Below, piece by piece: positions 34,265 through 64,000 of a DNA stretch of 64,000 nt (position 1 is the stretch's first letter; the number at the start of each line of letters is the position of its first letter). The translations under genes were made by a program, and so were the position numbers. A model generated the notes under the pieces. The model ran no database searches, was not told the origin of the DNA, and saw only the letters and a list, made by a program, of their open reading frames with translations. This DNA is from Didymodactylos carnosus (Eukaryota; Rotifera; Eurotatoria; Philodinida; Philodinidae), in contig CAJNOQ010000173.1 in NCBI GenBank assembly GCA_905250885.1, forward strand, positions 1-64,000, read 5' to 3'.

Positions 34265-37200
34265 ATGAGCGCTTATCAGAAAGGAAGAAAAACATCGTCG
34301 TTAACGCCAGCAGGAACCTCCACAATCAACACAATCACTAATAACAACAATACTAACAGCCGACAAAGTACAGCAAATACACTCAAGGTATAATTTTGAT
34401 TATCATCTGTACTGTCTAGATGGATGAAAATGTTAGGACTGACTGATTTTGACCTTCCTCGATCGTGTATGAGGACGTTTGTAACTAAGTAAGAATGGGA
34501 AGAAGAAGTGAAATACATCACGCAGGAAACCTTTTAATATTGTTTCCATTGTTTATTCTGCAGAAACTCAACAGTCACTAAAGAACAGATTGAATATTCA
34601 GCATGTAGTCCCACATCTAACACAAAGATCTGAGGGAAGTTTTTAGCTTATAATTATTTCTATTTTTCGTTTTATAGCGTAATCCGAAATTCGAATTGAA
34701 AAAAGATGAATTGGTTCGTTTACTGGGACGATTTGAAGCTGAGCTTCAAGCGAAGGAAATTGCATTGGCAACGATGAAGGTATCTAATTGTTTTTGTTTT
34801 ATAACGAAAAATAAACTGATTTTTTTCCTCTGTTTAGTCTGAAAAAGTGAAAACATTATTATATAATGCACGATTTGGTCGTTTGAATTGTAATTCGGAT
34901 CCATATTCAGCTCTATTACGCGATAGTGAAACAATCAAAGAAGATTTACTTGGTGAACAAATTCCAATGAAAACTGTTTATGAGAGTCAATTATCACAGC
35001 TGGAACATTTAATTGTACAACAAAAAAAACAAGTGCAGTTATTAAAAAATGTTTTAAATGAATCAGATAAAAAATTGATAACAGTCAGTACATTGTGAAT
35101 AGATCTTTATCCTGAATAATGATTGATTTTTTTTATTTTAGCTTATGGAAGAACTTGAAAGTGAAAAACATCATAAAACTCGCGTTCAAACACTTCAAAA
35201 TCAACTACTAGAGTCTCAGAAAGAAAAACTCCAGTTAAAAAATGATGTATGTCACATTCTTAAGTACTTTCAACCATAGTATTTTTATTATTTTACCATT
35301 TTAGTTAGATAATGTACATTTTCACAATAAAGAATTAGAACAACAGCTGGTACAGTTGCTACATCTACTTGAACAAGAACAACAACGTCATAAACAATTT
35401 GTTGTCATATTAATTAACGAACGAAAACAACTTTTTTCTCATTTAAAAAGTGAAAAAGAAAAATATAAACAACAAATAGATAAAATTTTAGGTGATTCGA
35501 CACAAGACAAAGATGTTCAGCAACAATATGAACGAAAATACAAACAATTAGAAGATGAATATGAACAGTGTAAAGATAAATTGAATACAAAAATCAAGCA
35601 ATTACAAATGGAACTTGAGCTAGTGAATGAAAAATATCAACAACAACAATTAACACAACCATTGCCCGTTGTCCATCAGCGTACGTAACCGTGATAAACC
35701 TATATCGAGTTACGAGAGATGACTGGTTGTCAGTAGCTTTTTTCATGCCAACAAGGTTCAATGCTAGTAGTATTGAATTTACTTCTAAATTCTCCCATAA
35801 AGAAAAGAAAAAACTATATATTATTTAAAGCTCGTGTAGCATTATGATGACATACAAGATAGATAGCCTGTATATTGCATATTTGATATCAGTTTCTTGT
35901 GTAGTTCTTGATATGTTTTCAGATGCTAACGTGATGGAACAAGACATGAACGAAGCGGATACAAAGCAGACTATTCATGTAAAAGATTTAAAATCTCATT
36001 CACATCAAGGGGTTAAACGTTTAGAATCAGCGCCACCCACGAATGTATCTCATATCATGAGTGAACATCCAAATGTTACCATTACTTCTTCGACCACAAT
36101 TTCAACCACATCCGACACCAAATCACCATTACCCACTAATAGTAACATTCGTCGTCCAGCAATTATTCCATCACCCAGAACAATGCAAGTTACTAGTGTA
36201 ACGACAAAAATTTCTTCACCACGTTTACAAACACCATCTTCCCCGTCCATACCAAGTGTTTCCGTTTCAACCACAAGTTCACCATCATCAATAATCGAAA
36301 TAGCACCCACAACTACAACAGCTATTATCAAACGAAGTGTTATACCGGCTATTCAGAGTCGAAACGTTAATAGTACTGAATCAGCACCATTGATGATGTC
36401 TAATCTTCGTTCACCCTCAACATCACACAATGTTCAAAATTCTTCGATAACACCAACAACGATTAGTAGCCCATCATCGCGCAGTATTCCAAAGTTAACA
36501 AAAAATTCTTTAGTATCAGCATCCAATATAAATAAACCAACAAAAATGTCAGTACATCAAGAACATGATTCAACAGCTGCTTCAGTGACGAAGCGCATGC
36601 AAGTATGTTCATTATGCTATGTTTTCTTAATTATTTAGTTAAAAATTGGTGTTGGTTCATAAAGATGAATTAGGATGGAGTTGTAGTCTTTGCACGCATG
36701 GCTTCCACAAAGAATTAGATGAAATAGAAAGAAAGAAATAGATGGATCATATCTCTGAAAAGCGGTTTTACCTTTACCATAACCGCTCTTTTCCACCAGG
36801 AGTAAGAAGATAATTCTTCTTTCCTCTACTCTTCTTCTTCTTGTATATAGCTTTCAAACAATCATGATCTGAGATCATCGTCAGGCGTTATTGACGATCT
36901 TCAAAATTTATTAAATGTTATACATTCAGGTAAACTATATAGATATTATATCTACATAAACTCACAGATGATTTTTTTAATCGCACAACAGCGAAAACTT
37001 ATTGTTGTTGTTTTATGTAATCAAGCACATGCACTCATGCTCTCTAAAATAAATAAAATTATTTCTTTTTGAAATAAAACAACTTATTGTTTGTATTGAT
37101 GCTGCAATTCATTATTGTTTGCCATGCTTGGCTATTAAATTATCTTTTTATTTACACACAACTATCTCATTATGTTTCTTTACAAAGAGAAAAATATAGC

Positions 37201-40200
37201 ATATCTTCAACTTTTGCCTCTGAAATTCTTATATCTACTGCTATCCTATTTTTTGTTTCTCTTTGATTAATCTTTTATATGCTTGTTTTTTTTGAATGTA
37301 TGAAAGCTCAACAAAATGTTTATCTGCTTTACTAACACATGTTTATTTTTAATTACTAATACATCATTATGTGTTTACTAACGGATTTGTATTTAAGGCT
37401 ATAGTAGAGAATAGAGTGTACAGTCTGCAAACTTTCTTACATCTTTATGGTTTAGGGAATGATTGTTAAAAGTGTTAGTTTTCGTGTGTTTTCTTCCAAC
37501 CTAAGGAGATGCTCATACGCATTTCGAGTTGCTTTGTGCATGCTTTCTCTGTTTCTTTCTAGTAATTCTTCATTAGTGGTAATACTAATTTTTATTTTAT
37601 CGTACTTCTAGCTGTTGAAAATCGTTTAAACACCGAAATATATCCTGCCGATTCACATATAACAAGAGAATATCCATATAAAACAACAACAAACACCAGT
37701 GAAGAGTCGACTAACGAGCAAGAGGAAAATGTTTCTTCATTTCCAATTAATCAACTTACTGTCCTTTTACGAGCAGCACAAATGGGTGAAGCAGGTTAGT
37801 ATTGATTTTCTCTTCTCTGTTTAACGTAATCATAAAAAAGTAATATTATCGTAGATCAGTTAATTAAACTTCTCAATTTGGGTTTAAATCCAAAAAATTC
37901 TTCTCCTGATGGTACTACAGGTAAAAGTTATGATTTTATCTTCTAAACAATTTTAAGTGTTATATTTTTTCTCATCATTAGCTCTACATTTGGCCTGTTT
38001 ATTTGGACATAATGAGTAAGTTTAAAATAAAGAATTTTTTTTCATTTTTTAAATGACATTATTGTACATGTTAAGTTGTATTCGGCATCTGATATTTCAC
38101 GGTGCTGATCCGTTTATAGAAAATGTTTTGGGTCAGACTCCTTTTAAAAATTTAACAAAATTAGATGAAACAAATGAATTAGAATGTTTAAAAACACTAG
38201 TTGAAGATGGAAAATATCCTGTAGGTTGGATATTACTTTAATTCAATAGTAAAATAAAAATTATATGTTTTTTTTTCAGCCACCTACCGATTTATTAAAC
38301 GATTGTATTGTTAATAATCATCAACAAACATTTGATTATCTTTTTTCTTTATCTGCTGAAACTATCTTGAACGATGAAGCCATCTTGTGTAAAGTACTTC
38401 GTACTACATTAAGATCATCAAATACAGTATGTTCAATTTATTTTTTAATAATATTATTTTAAGAAGTTTTACCCAAATTTATTTTTTTTAGCATTTTCTA
38501 GAATCTCTGTTCACAATCGTTAGTGTTAAAGATTTTGTACATTTTGTCGATGCCACTTGTTTCATTACAAACGAATGTCTTTCACTACTGTCATCACTAA
38601 ACATCAATAACAATCCAAGTGGGTTACTTTTCTTTTGTTGTTCAATCCAGAATTATTGTGTACTCATAGAATATAGAATATAATATTTTTATTGTGATGA
38701 AAGATTCTTCTTTATTATTTTTCATTTCTTTGATTGACTATCATTGAAATCTTTTTCATTTTATTTTTAGTTAATACAAAACCAATTGAATTAGCTGTTT
38801 ATTTATCTTCATCGTTATCAGCAACATCACTATCCGCTAGTCGTGAACGTTCATTTTCATACGGCATCGGTGTGATTCAATTAACCTATGATATGTCATG
38901 GCTTGAATTTGAAAAGACCATAATCAAAGTTTACAACGAACATCTTGCACAAGTCGATTCACCATTTGATTATACAAAATGTACAATTGGTATTACAACA
39001 AAGAGTATCGATGTATTGTGTTTAGGTAAGTAAGTAATACAAAATAATATTTATTAAAAATAATTAAATAAAATTTGATTTTAGGCCAATATAAATGGCT
39101 GTATCAAGATAGTCCAGATGATCTTAATCTACCGTACGTGATTGTTCATGAACAATCATTACAAACAGTAAATATTTGTTTAAAAGGTAAATTTAAAATT
39201 AAAATATTAAATTGATATTAGATGGTACTAGATTTTTTTTTTTAAATAGGTATTGAAAGTAATTCGACAGATGCATTGGCATACAATTATTTTATTCCAA
39301 GTCAAAATTTAAAAAATTTTTTACGTTATGTAAGTAAAATAATTTGCTTTTTTTTCTTTTCTTCTAAATAACTAGTTTATGAATAATGAAGACTTTTTAT
39401 TCACTTTGTTCAGATTGAACAAAATACATATGTTGGTGTTTATGGCGCACCTCACACAAACAAACATACATTATTTGAAGGTTTAATTCGACAATTTGAA
39501 CATTCTCCTTTACCATCATCAACACCAAAATTTAAAGTGATCAGATTTGGTTTTGAAAGTGTTTCATCGATTGATGATTGTATAGAGGATTTGATTGATG
39601 CAGGTATGTAATTTAACTAGAGATGATCGAATACACAATTTTTCAAGTACGAGTATGAGTATTCCAAAAAATTGAACTCTAGTATACTCGAGTACAAGTA
39701 CAACATTTCTAAGAAGATAGGAAAAATAATTATTTTTTTTTGCATTTTGGCGACTTCTTTTCCATGATAAACATTTAGAAAGTTTTACTTCCATAGTATC
39801 AATATCTTTTATAATTAACAGAAAAAAAGAAATAGTAACATGAGTAATTCTAAAAAACAAAAATATCATAACAAGTTTTCTATTACATTTTAGAAATGTC
39901 AACAAACACAATGTTGACGATGAGAGTTTCGGTGGATGCGGTTTCATGATGAAATCACTCTAAGAAAATGTATGCTCGATAGGAACTGAGGTGACTGATT
40001 ATGTTAAATATTTTATAGTCATATTTGAAAACATCACTATCTAAGTCCACATTATATAAACATATTTGATAAAGAAAAGATGGAAAAGAAAAAATTCTCT
40101 TATTTTTGATTAACTCTTTTATTTATCTTTAAAAAATATTTTCGTGTATGAGCATTACAAATTTTGTACTCGAGTAGGACTGATACTTGTTCATCTTTGA

Positions 40201-41308
40201 ACTTTAACCTTTACCAAGAAAAATCATATAAGAGACTGTATAAAAGTTATTTACTCATCATCATTTCATTTCAAATTTCTCATTTAATCTATTTTTTTTA
40301 TTTTATTTTTTTCATAGATTTTTTTCAAACACAAAAGTGGACAACATCTACAAAATCATCAAAAGTTAAACATTTGTTGTATTTCTATAATATTCAAAAT
40401 GGTATTGGTATCGAATTATTAAAGTTATTATTAAATGGAAAAACAGTATCAGATGGTTGTCAGATGTTAGATTATACGAGTGAATATTCAAGTAATACAT
40501 AATATAAAATGATAAAAATATAATTTACTTATTTTTCTTTATATTTAGATTCTTCATCAATGGTTTACTATTATCCATCAACATTTCATGTATTTGTAAC
40601 ATTGAGTAAACGTACATGGTCGAATGAAAATGATATATTAAAACAATTCAAATGGATTCCATTTAAAATTGATACAGTACCATGGAATGGAATATTGAAA
40701 CGATATCTTTGGCGACGAATGATTGATTATAATACACGTAATAAACTTCCCATTGATAATGATCTTGTCAAAACATTACAATATACAACAAATGTATGGC
40801 AACGATACAATGAATGTTTACAAAAATTGAGTCTACAAGATGCTTTATTGGGTCCGGGTATTTTTTATGATTGTCCAATGGATCGTGAAAGTATTTTTGA
40901 GTAAGTACATTGATCTTGTTGTTTAATGTCTAACAATGAGTATATATTTATAGTTGGCTACAATCTAAATGGAATAATGTTATTGCACCACTTGTTCGTG
41001 AATTATCAATGAATAAATGTTCACAGACAAACAAAAAAGCTTCATCTATGTTAACATCGATGACAAGTCTTGAAATCAATTCTCCATATGAATCAGTTGC
41101 CTGTACAGCATTGTATGTTCTATTACATCGTACTGTTGCAAGAGAATGTCCTCTAACTGGAGAAGAACGTGAACATTATTTGTTGAATTTTGTGGGTAGT
41201 CGTTTAGAAGGTGGTATGACATCGATGCCAAGTTCAACCGCTTCAAGTAGAGCTAGTACACCACTAGGAAATGCTCATTGTGATTTCATTTCAATACAAT
41301 TGGAATAA
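34265..41308 (+). CDS. CTTNBP2: Cortactin-binding protein 2-like (CTTNBP2) protein
   Basis: Twenty exons join in phase to 1306 residues: 34265-34387, 34678-34779, 34838-35083, 35142-35246, 35305-35680, 35923-36602, 36851-36929, 37612-37794, 37855-37920, 37982-38015, 38076-38220, 38280-38426, 38492-38618, 38771-39025, 39085-39186, 39250-39329, 39414-39603, 40318-40491, 40549-40900, 40954-41308. The N-terminal CortBP2 domain shows FELKKDELVRLLGRFEAEL, then YNARFGRLN and a long coiled coil with KQFVVILINERKQL. A Ser/Thr/Pro-rich low-complexity region follows (exon 6), then two or three ankyrin repeats (TTALHLACLFGHNDCIRHL, HGADPF) and a long C-terminal region as in CTTNBP2. In vertebrates CTTNBP2 binds cortactin and STRIPAK and acts at dendritic spines. 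The shorter paralogue CTTNBP2NL lacks ankyrin repeats, so CTTNBP2 is the better match. Confidence 0.88.
39618..40200. mobile_element. hAT-like non-autonomous element in a CTTNBP2 intron
   Basis: The 583-bp element fills most of the intron between exons ending 39603 and starting 40318. Ends are TAGAGATGATCG and, read inwards from the right, TCAAAGATGAAC. Flanks AATTTAAC (39610-39617) and ACTTTAAC (40201-40208) match at seven of eight positions. Sub-terminal ACTCGAGTAC/CTCGAGTA words occur at both ends. Without it this intron would be about 125 bp, close to its neighbours. Confidence 0.75.
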
Positions 41309-42730
41309 TAACAATTGATCACTGCAGAAAAAAAGAAAAAATCGAAATATTTTTTGTCTATTCAACTGTGATATCTATTTATGTATATATTTATATGGAC
41401 ATTGCCTCGTTCTTTATTTATTATTTTCTCGTAAAATTTCACTATTTTCTCACATGTGATCGGCAGAGATATTCTCTATATTTATCTAACACAATTGACT
41501 GTACTCTAACTATCATTGCATACATGTCCATTGAATTCCGGGGATTTTTTTTTGACGTTTTTCTGTTTGTGTTTATCGTAGTTCTTTATTTTTTAGAATA
41601 TTATTCTGATTAGCAAAAAAAAAAACATGGGTTTTTGGATGTTGTATGTTTAAATAACTAATATTTTGCATATGTTGGTGGGTTTTCTCCTTCTATTTCC
41701 GTTGGCACTAAATACATCTCTGTTTTCTCTCCTCTTATTTCTATGCAGTTTTTCTTCCGTGCTGGCCACGAGATTTTTTGCTCTGGTGTATTTGTTTGTT
41801 TTTGTGGATAAGCTTAATTTTATTTATTATTATTACATTCTGAATAAATTTTTTTAGGAAAATGTATTGAAAATGCCTAAAAGATTTTATCGTTAATATA
41901 AATTGTAGCCAATGATTCTTTTTGAGAGTACCGTAATGACTGTTTAACACATAAGTAATCGTTTAAAAGTTTTCGACTTATATATCTTTCAAAGTTAAAC
42001 ACTATTTTTTCACACAAATTCATAAAAATTTGTTTTGGAGATAACTTGTTACAATAAGTAACTTGAGTATAAGTAAAGATTTTTATGTATTATATTTACC
42101 TTTTATAGTATGATTAATTAAAGATAACTAACTTATTTTTTGCTCAAACTTTCTATTTATTTTTTCTGTTTTTATTCATTTCACTGAGTTTGACATCCCC
42201 AACATTATGAGCAAATATGTATATGTATAGAGAATAGGAAAAAAGTGTCATGGACCAAAAAAACAACGAAAAAATAAAAAAAAAAAAAAAATTAAAAATC
42301 GACAAAGACACATAAGAGAAATTTTAATGTTTAAAAAGAAAATGATTGATGAACATATACAGAAATAGGTGTTATATTGACTCAGAGACAAATACAGACA
42401 AGAATTTAAAAAATCATCATAGTAGGAGGATTTGATCAGTTTTTCTCGGGATAATCAACCGGTGCGTAATGACTTTAGTTTATCCTCCACCATAGAATGT
42501 GGGATGCTGTCGAAGTCAAAGAAGGACCTATAGGAATGTCTTTTTTCAAAATAACGTGTAAGTAGATGCAATGATTTTTGCACTTGCTAATAATATTATA
42601 TTGTAGCTGTCCAAACAAGAGACGAGAAAAAAAACTTGAACACCGGTTATAGAAAATTTTGCAAGTATTAAACGTAATAAACAGTAAATATAGCTATCAT
42701 TGTATCATCCAAAGAGAAAGGTTTGTTTGG
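41309..42730. other. Convergent intergenic stretch, CTTNBP2 and MEIS 3' regions
   Basis: AT-rich and T-rich sequence shared by the 3' ends of two facing genes. A plus-strand AATAAA at 41843-41848 is a possible CTTNBP2 polyadenylation signal. The hydrophobic open frames here are low-complexity and not called. Confidence 0.5.
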
Positions 42731-42736
42731 TTTATT
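42731..42736 (-). terminator. Polyadenylation signal of the MEIS gene
   Basis: TTTATT on the plus strand reads AATAAA on the minus strand, 65 bases after the MEIS stop codon. Confidence 0.55.
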
Positions 42737-42801
42737 GAAATTTAAGACTAAAAATGTAGTAGGACGGCCGTAAGTTATGCTCCTTGATCGGATACATTTC
42801 T

Positions 42802-59338
<16,537 letters not shown>

Positions 59339-62300
59339 ATAAATTTACTTCCGGGATGGATGTCTAATATGATATATTTACTACAATATTTGAGTGACGT
59401 AGTATCTCAGCAGTGGTTTATTTTGAAGGATATATGTCGGTTAATATATTCTAATAAATTAGAGTTAATCGATGATATATGTCAAATCCGGTTTTAATTA
59501 ATAAGATTTGATATAATGATGATGATGATGATGTTCATCATAATGGAACAAACATTAGCAATAACACATATATACTTCGTTTTTTAATTTGTACTTGAAA
59601 ATCTACAGAGAGAGAGACAGAGAGAAGAAGAAGAAGAAGAAAAAGAATTAATAAATATTTAAGCGACAAGCAGTCAAAGTTAATAATGGAGATAAATTTT
59701 TTTTTTATTCATTTCAAAAAAAAAAAGAAAAAAAAGAAGAGAAAATGTTGTTGTTGTCGTCGTTGTTATGTAATATATACTCTTCATATCTGTCGAATTT
59801 ATTATACTGTTTGACGTGATCAATGTTTGATATATATGGTTTGATAGATTTTTATATGTATATCAATCTTCCATATACGATACTTCTCACCTCTCTCTTT
59901 CTCTTCGTCTCTCTCGTTTTATCAGTAAAAAAAAATTATTTTTTTTCTATTATTTTTCACCATCTATAAATATCTATACTACAATCTATAAATCTGTCTA
60001 TAGAAGACACTTGTCTGTTAAATGTTAAAAAAAAAAGAAAAATTGACGGTTCAAAAAAGGAGATGGGTTTTGTGTGTGAATCCACTGTCACGAACTGCCA
60101 CTTATAATTAGTCTTAATGGTGAACGTTTTCTTCTCGTTCGTCCAACTCTTTCTCTCTCTCTCTCTCTCTCTTTTCTGTTAGTTCTATGATTTAGAGAAA
60201 GAGAGAAAAAAATAAAACCTTTTTTCGCCGATTTTTCTATTGCTTTTCGCGTTATCATGCTATTTCTTTTTTTTTTCGCCATGTTTTGTTATTGATATAT
60301 TTCACAGTATGACTTTAATGATGGTGATAGTGACGCGACTGTATGTGTATATAAGTGCTAAGGATATAATGATTCTAGTAAAAGAAAAACATACACTTCG
60401 ACTGTATAGAACGGGAAAAAAATGTCCATTAAGCTGGTTCGTAGTTGAAAAAATATTAAGATGAAAATCATCCAGCCACAAGCGTGTGAAAAGAAAACTT
60501 TCTTTTTTCTTTTTCTCTTTCTCTCTCTATATATATTGACTTTTTCTTTTCTTGCTCTCTCACTTTTACGTAGTTGTTTGTGAGCACATGATAAAGATTT
60601 TTTTTTTTTGTTGTTATTGAAGCTGTTTTGCTCAATTTATCCTCACAACTATGATGACAGCCGAGAGTCAACAACGCTTTATGATGATTTTTTTTCTTTA
60701 TATGTTGGGTCATCTCGTTACAATAATCACCAGTCCATCAGTCAAAGCCCCAATGTTACGCATAATTGGTTTATTATGTAAAAATAGAAGACAAAAAACC
60801 TATATATCAGAGTCAAGTTTCACTTAGTCGTAAAAAAAGTATTCACACCCAATGAAAAAATAAAAAAGAGAATGATGAAGATTGATCGTGTTTATCCAAT
60901 AAGAATAAAGAGAAACACGCAATACACATAATAGAGGGAAGTATATAAATTTCAACATTGTTCTCTGCATTCGTCATACAAAAAAGCAACGTGAAGTACT
61001 TTGTTCTTGAAATACTAAAAATTTGGAAAAAAAGTTTATAATTTGATCATTTTTATTTTTAAACTGTATTCTCCTATTGCCAAAAGATAAACGGAGCTAA
61101 GAACAGATTTTGTCCAGATGTATGTGAAGTTGAATGCTTATTGTTCATATCTCATTTTCTTTTGTCTAACAATGCACATTTTCGTTCTCTTTTTGACCTA
61201 GTTGAACCCATTACATTTTAGAAATAAGAATCATTCACCGTTTTATTTGAATTTTATTTTTCCAGTTAGTGTATTATACTTGGTGTTTCCATTACGGCCT
61301 GGTTACAATAGACTCTAAATTTGTTATAAGAAAAAAGAATTTTTTATACTTCAATTATATGGTGTTTGATTTTACTGAAAATTTGTGAGAAAAACGTAAT
61401 ATCTAAGTCTTTTGCTTGACACTTCGAATAAAATAGAGAAAAAACAAATGAAATATTGATCAACAAAACCATACCGTTTATAGAGGTCGCTATAAATCTA
61501 TTCGAAGCTGAAAAGGACTTTTTTTTAAACTTCGTATGATACTACGTAAACCATGTTTCATTTAAATAATCTAAAAGTAATAGTCAATCAAACGCGGCTG
61601 GATAGATTCTTTTTCTCTTTTATCGTCTCTCAAACCTTTTGAACATCTGTGAAAATGATAATTTCTATGGAGGTAGTATTTCTTTTTATATCACAAGAAA
61701 TTTTTTCTTCTTTTTTTTAATGTATTGTAATAAAATAAAAGTTTAATTTCGATCTAATTTTAATAATGCTATTGGGTGGTCCCAAGACATTTTTTTCCAT
61801 CCATCAATCTTTTGACGGTTCGTTTCTTACAAACGCTCCAATTCTATTTCAGTTTTTCTTCATACATGATTTATATATATTTTTTTTCCGAAAAAAAATT
61901 ACACAGAATAAATATATAGCAATCATATATTTCTCATGTATAAGATGATGAACATCAACATTGAGTAAAGCTAAGAGAGAACAAAAGAGAAAAACGATAG
62001 AGATAGGTTCTGTACAAATGTATGTACACATTGTTTTACATTAATATTTAAAAAATAAAGAGAAAAAAAGAAAATTTTTTTTTTTGTGCATTCATGCAAA
62101 ATGAATCAAATCATATAGTTAGTTGTAAGTTTTAGTAGCAAAAGTCTTAGATGTTATTTATAGAAGAGAACGACGGCTAGTTTATATTATCTTGAATAAG
62201 TAATTTCTCATACCACGATAGAAATTTTTCAAATAATCACAAATCGATATCACTTTGTGACATAATATTTCACATTGATAAAATTCAAATCATTTTCACT

Positions 62301-63186
62301 TGAAAATCCGTATTTTTGTTCTTAAAATCTGAAAAATTTTGAAATTGTTTATAAAAAGAGAAAATGAACAACACTAAATCAACTCATTCTTGTCTTCGTT
62401 TTAAATTCACTTCTACAGTATCACATTGGTCATAATTGAAGATGAAGTGTATATTTGCTCGCGATTTCAAATTCACACATATTTGCCCTCAAGAGTCATC
62501 TGCAACACTAACTGTTACAGTTGGATTCATGTTATCAATCAATTGACAATGCATACCTGCCTCTATGAAATGCAATTCAACTTTGATAAGTTTCACATTT
62601 TACGCCGCTCATCTATTTTTATAACTCTTCAAAGTTCGTTGAATACTCAGCGTTTTTTCTTTACATACTGATCATCTTTTTTTATGATTATAATCAGCCA
62701 TTGTTGTCTACGATGCCTCTTCCTTCCTTCTTTCATTTACATTGCACTTAATTAAAGTTCTTTTCTTCTCTATCACACCTATCTTTAAATGATCATAATA
62801 GGATTTCACACTTTATATATATCTGAGTGTGATAAAGTTTATACACTTTTTTCTGAGAACAATTGGAAGTTGAAAATGGCTCAACCTGTATGATATGTAC
62901 GCTCTATTTCTCCACTTACTCAAATAGATTTTCACACGTTTGCTCTTGTGAGTTAAGATTTTACTAGAAAACAATTCTATTTGCAATTTTCATGCATATC
63001 ACAACCATATCATGTATAAATAATTATCAATGTTACTCAAATAATCATTCAATTTCAGCGCGTGATTTGTAACTGAATAAATTTACCTTTATTCTAATAT
63101 CATAAAAATTTAAGGTTCATCCCACCGTCCGGCTGGATGCAACCATTTCAAATTAGAAGACACATCACTGTTTTTTTAATCAGATT
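59339..63186. other. Presumed upstream region of MEIS
   Basis: 3.8 kb without any frame I would call coding. It is strongly AT-rich, with poly-T tracts, a (GAT)n run near 59517, a (CT)n run and GA-rich sequence near 59606-59660. It should contain the MEIS 5' untranslated exon and promoter, but I see no motif that fixes a transcription start. Confidence 0.5.
60148..60173. repeat. (CT)n microsatellite
   Basis: A run of about ten or more CT units upstream of MEIS, in a pyrimidine-rich context that on the minus strand reads as GA repeats. Confidence 0.75.
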
Positions 63187-64000
63187 TGAAAGAAAAGAGA
63201 TTAGAGACACGGAGCATTTTGTCGCAGAGGTTAGTTTTTGATGAAATGTTTGGAAAATCAGACCGGTATTTTGAAAGGTAGTATAATATATTAACGTTTT
63301 GTTTCATAGATAGATAACTGAAAGTATTCTAATAAATGGAAGTTTTAGTTCTATTTTATAAAGCCTGAAATTCAACAAAAGTTTAAGAAATTAATAGAAA
63401 GTAATTCGATTTTTCAAAACGCTTTTCTAAAGAATCTTTAGAAATAGAAAAATGTGTTTCACTAACTTTAAGTAAATCGATAAAATAGGGAATATCTTAT
63501 ATTCTATAAATATCTTAATATCTGTTATTCTGAAAGTGGTTTGGATTGCCTACGGCTGAGTTAGCTGAACGCTTTAATTTTCTCAAAAAATAACCAAAAA
63601 TGATTTAATATAGATTTTCACTAAGTTGTTGACGTTTGATCGAAAAACAAAAAGTGTCACGAGAATTAGTATGCTCTACAATCTATAATTCATCAGTTTT
63701 TGAGATTACAAGGAGTCAGAGGAAAGTAGTTGTAGGACTCCTAGAAAATCCGATGCCTAGTCAAAACCATGATAGTGATAAGAGTCTGGATGACTCTTAC
63801 TTATTAGAGGACACTTTCAGTTATCTATCAATGAAACAAAACGTCAATATATTATACTACCTTTAAAAATACCGATCTGATTTTGCAAAAATTTCATCAA
63901 AAACTAACCTCTGTGTAGGGTTTTGCAACAAAATGCGGCATACAATCATGTATTTCGATTCGAACTATTGATTAGATGTCTCTAATCTCTTTTCTTTCAA
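63187..64000. repeat. Long foldback element reaching the window edge
   Basis: Left arm from 63187 (TTGAAAGAAAAGAGATTAGA) to about 63345 and right arm from about 63810 to 64000 are inverted copies; the right arm carries about 50 extra bases near its outer end. The outermost pairing coincides with the last base of the window, so the element may continue. The 76-codon frame at 63636-63866 runs into the right arm and is not regarded as a gene. Confidence 0.75.

Noticed and set aside
36050-36331. 93-codon minus-strand frame
   Set aside because: Antisense shadow of the Ser/Thr/Pro-rich exon of the CTTNBP2-like gene.
63636-63866. 76-codon frame near the right edge
   Set aside because: Runs into the right arm of the foldback element; no domain recognised.

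Overview
The window is AT-rich eukaryotic DNA from a small invertebrate. Most introns are about 50-90 bp with GT-AG borders, genes are split into many small exons, and the proteins are animal-specific (a MEIS/homothorax homeobox protein, a CTTNBP2-like protein, a DDX3/Belle helicase, TRAPPC5, a MEAK7-like TLDc protein). Composition, intron size and the scatter of small non-autonomous DNA elements fit a rotifer, perhaps a bdelloid. That assignment is inference from style, not from a marker gene.

Layout. 1-8.2 kb is an accessory, repeat-dominated block: a partial reading frame at the left edge, two long foldback elements, several short hAT-like non-autonomous elements (TAG...CTA ends, 8-bp target duplications), a direct repeat around a broken deaminase-like gene, and a LINE reverse-transcriptase remnant. 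8.3-10.9 kb holds a complete MEAK7-like TLDc gene (+). 13.5-17.0 kb holds a DDX3-type DEAD-box helicase (+; first exon not found). 20.2-21.2 kb holds a secreted cyclophilin (+). 24.6-27.0 kb holds a DUF389 multi-pass membrane protein (+). 27.1-32.8 kb is a gene-poor stretch with hairpins and one 59-residue reading frame. 32.9-34.0 kb is TRAPPC5 (+), followed within 0.3 kb by a 20-exon CTTNBP2-like gene (+, to 41.3 kb). 42.8-59.3 kb is one large MEIS/homothorax gene (-), convergent with CTTNBP2. 59.3-64 kb is the presumed upstream region of MEIS and ends in another long foldback element.

The genes do not form one pathway. They are housekeeping, trafficking and developmental genes: RNA helicase, TRAPP vesicle tethering, ER prolyl isomerase, TLDc/lysosome-mTOR, actin or synapse scaffold, TALE homeobox. 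I rebuilt each by hand from splice signals; reading phases close across every exon of MEAK7, cyclophilin, DUF389, TRAPPC5, CTTNBP2 and MEIS, which supports the models. The most notable points are a 10-nt microexon inside the MEIS homeodomain whose skipping would truncate the DNA-recognition helix, a DUF389 protein with a long tail in an animal, and a recurring set of small hAT-like elements placed in introns and between genes.
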